This document shows, one piece after another, positions 36,034-64,000 of a DNA stretch of 64,000 nucleotides. How positions within the stretch are numbered: position 1 is the stretch's first letter; the number at the start of each line of letters is the position of its first letter. The DNA comes from Nocardia jiangxiensis NBRC 101359 (GTDB lineage: Bacteria; Actinomycetota; Actinomycetes; Mycobacteriales; Mycobacteriaceae): contig NZ_BAGB01000013.1 of the NCBI RefSeq assembly GCF_000308615.1, positions 62,001 to 126,000 of the forward strand. The letters are read 5' to 3'. Below the pieces are notes generated by a model that saw only the letters and a program-made list of their open reading frames with translations, ran no database searches and was not told the DNA's origin. A program made the position numbers and the translations under genes.

Positions 36034-36840
36034 ATGACCGTGCACTTCATCGGGGCGGGCCCCGGGGCCGCTGATCTGCTGACGCTTCGTGCGGCGCGGT
36101 TGATCCGGGAGTCGCCGGTCTGTCTGTATGCGGGGACGTATCTGGATCCGGAGGTGCTGGCGCAGTGTTCGCCGGGGGCCGAGTTGGTGGATACGCAGGG
36201 GCTGGATCTGGATCGGATCATCGAGCACTGTGCTCGGGCCGATGCGGCGGGACTGGATGTGGCGCGGCTGTGCTCGGGGGATCCGTCGTTGTATTCCGCG
36301 CTCACCGAGCAGACCCGGCGGCTGGACGCGCTCGGTATCGCGTGGGATGTGACGCCGGGGGTGCCCGCGTACGCTGCGGCGGCCGCGGTGCTGGGGGCCG
36401 AGCTGACCGTTCCGGAGCTGGTGCAATCGGTGGTGCTCACCCGGACGCAGGCGCGCTCCACCGCCATGCCCGAATCCGAGGCGCTGGCCGGGTTCGGGCG
36501 CACCCGCGCGACGCTGGTGCTGCATCTGGCGATCACCCGAATCGGGCCGATCGCCGCGGAACTCACCGCCGAATACGGCTCGGACTGTCCGGTCGCCGTG
36601 ATCTATCGCGCGAGTCAGCCCGAGCAACTGGTGCTGCGCGGCACCCTGGCCGATATCGCGGATCGGGTCGCCGAGGCCGGATTGCGGCAGGCCGCGGTGA
36701 TTCTGGTCGGCGGTGCGGTGGGCGTCCCCGCGGAGTGCGCGCAGTCGCATCTGTACGATCCCGCCCGGGACCGGAGTCGACCGTCCGCGCCGGTCGCCTC
36801 GGCCGCGTCGGAGTCCGGGGGCGGGCAGGTGCGGTTGTGA
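36034..36840 (+). CDS. cobM: precorrin-4 C11-methyltransferase
   Basis: A 268-residue SAM-dependent methyltransferase of the tetrapyrrole family. The N-terminus MTVHFIGAGPGAADLLTLRA is the CobM signature, with the SAM-binding GAGPG at residues 8-12. CSGDPSLYSA and DVTPGVPAYAAAAAVLGAELTVPELVQSVVLTR are the conserved active-site blocks, the latter typical of CobM/CbiF. It methylates C11 in the aerobic cobalamin pathway. No other cob genes lie nearby, so it is detached from the main pathway cluster or at its edge. The last ~20 residues are a low-complexity Ser/Ala/Gly tail. Confidence 0.92.
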   Translation: MTVHFIGAGPGAADLLTLRAARLIRESPVCLYAGTYLDPEVLAQCSPGAELVDTQGLDLDRIIEHCARADAAGLDVARLCSGDPSLYSALTEQTRRLDALGIAWDVTPGVPAYAAAAAVLGAELTVPELVQSVVLTRTQARSTAMPESEALAGFGRTRATLVLHLAITRIGPIAAELTAEYGSDCPVAVIYRASQPEQLVLRGTLADIADRVAEAGLRQAAVILVGGAVGVPAECAQSHLYDPARDRSRPSAPVASAASESGGGQVRL

Positions 36841-37247
36841 GTTGTCCCAACCATCGGCCGCGTCACATTCGCCAGGGGTCGAGCGCGGGCGGCGCGAAAT
36901 CGTGAGCGTTACCATCTCCCGATGGGAATCTACGTGGGGGCGAACACCATGAGCTGATCTGATGTTTTGTGGCTATGAACCTTTTTGGTCCTACACGGGA
37001 TGCGGACGGTAGATTGGTTCGGTGTTCATCAGTGAGGTTCGACGGAGGGCCGTGCCGTGGCCGGCGAGCGTGGTCGGGTCGATGTAACAAGATCGGCCCG
37101 AGCGACGGATAACTCCTTTGAACACGTATGTCTGATTGAAATTCGAAGTGAGCCCCGACCGCTGGACGCCATGCTGGGACAGATGTGCGTTCGCGTCGGT
37201 GTGCCATTGGGGAGCACTGCAGGGTGTTCCGGAAGTGAGGTTGCGGG
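36841..37247. promoter_or_regulatory. upstream region of the NRPS gene
   Basis: This 407-bp gap holds no supported gene. A GGAGGG at 37040 followed by GTG codons around 37051-37057 opens an out-of-frame reading frame that I regard as spurious. No 19-bp IdeR/Fur-type iron box could be seen, so iron control is not supported by this region. The NRPS frame has a TGA at 37236-37238, so translation must begin after it. Confidence 0.45.

Positions 37248-64000
<26,753 letters not shown>

Noticed and set aside
36841..37247. Iron box (IdeR/Fur) upstream of the NRPS
   Set aside because: I looked for the TTAGGTTAGGCTAACCTAA-like palindrome expected for siderophore genes and found nothing close.

Overview
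The window is chromosomal DNA from a high-GC actinomycete, most likely a Nocardia or a close relative such as Rhodococcus. This rests on GC-biased codon use, the actinobacterial str operon (rpsL-rpsG-fusA-tuf), paired DUF3558 lipoproteins, KstR-type steroid operators beside kshB, an MftF-type glycosyltransferase, and a very large multimodular NRPS. I see no rRNA, tRNA, CRISPR array or insertion sequence.

Layout. 0-3 kb: an Lrp/AsnC regulator (cut by the window edge) divergent from hppD of tyrosine catabolism, then two overlapping lipoprotein genes and a terminator. 3.2-7.7 kb: rpsL, rpsG, fusA, tuf and a strong terminator. 7.7-11.4 kb: a proline-rich protein, an AbiEi-like protein and an SPW-TetR operon with a readable promoter and operator. 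11.5-15.6 kb: a ferredoxin reductase, a glutamate racemase-like protein, kshB and a TetR regulator. KstR-type boxes lie upstream of both the ferredoxin reductase and kshB, and a large stem-loop sits between two convergent genes. 16-19 kb: a stand-alone mftF-like glycosyltransferase, an SDR-MerR pair and a secreted lipase. 20-25 kb: a small unknown protein, a NrtR-like Nudix protein, a GT39 membrane glycosyltransferase and a membrane protein. 25-34.5 kb: a double-TetR protein, an SRPBCC protein, acetoacetyl-CoA synthetase, an ABC transporter divergent from a two-component system, a PPOX-fold protein and two DUF202 membrane proteins. 34.6-35.8 kb: an Rpn-family nuclease gene with an internal start and a duplicated C-terminal mini-gene. 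36-36.8 kb: cobM.

37.2-64 kb: one NRPS reading frame, still open at the window end (at least 8,917 codons). By my reading its order is C-A-T / C-A-T / C-A-T / C-A-T / C-A-T / C-A-T-E / C-A-T / C-A. Pocket residues read by eye predict X-Ser-X-Ser-Thr-(D)X-Ser-Ser and further residues outside the window. The first condensation domain resembles that of EntF, so the chain probably begins with an acyl or aryl cap made elsewhere.

The most notable items are the Ser-rich NRPS, whose first adenylation domain has all three Ser-contact pocket residues changed, and the Rpn locus, which looks like a toxin with an intragenic antitoxin plus a second free-standing copy of that antitoxin module. All family names come from motif recognition by eye; no database search was run.
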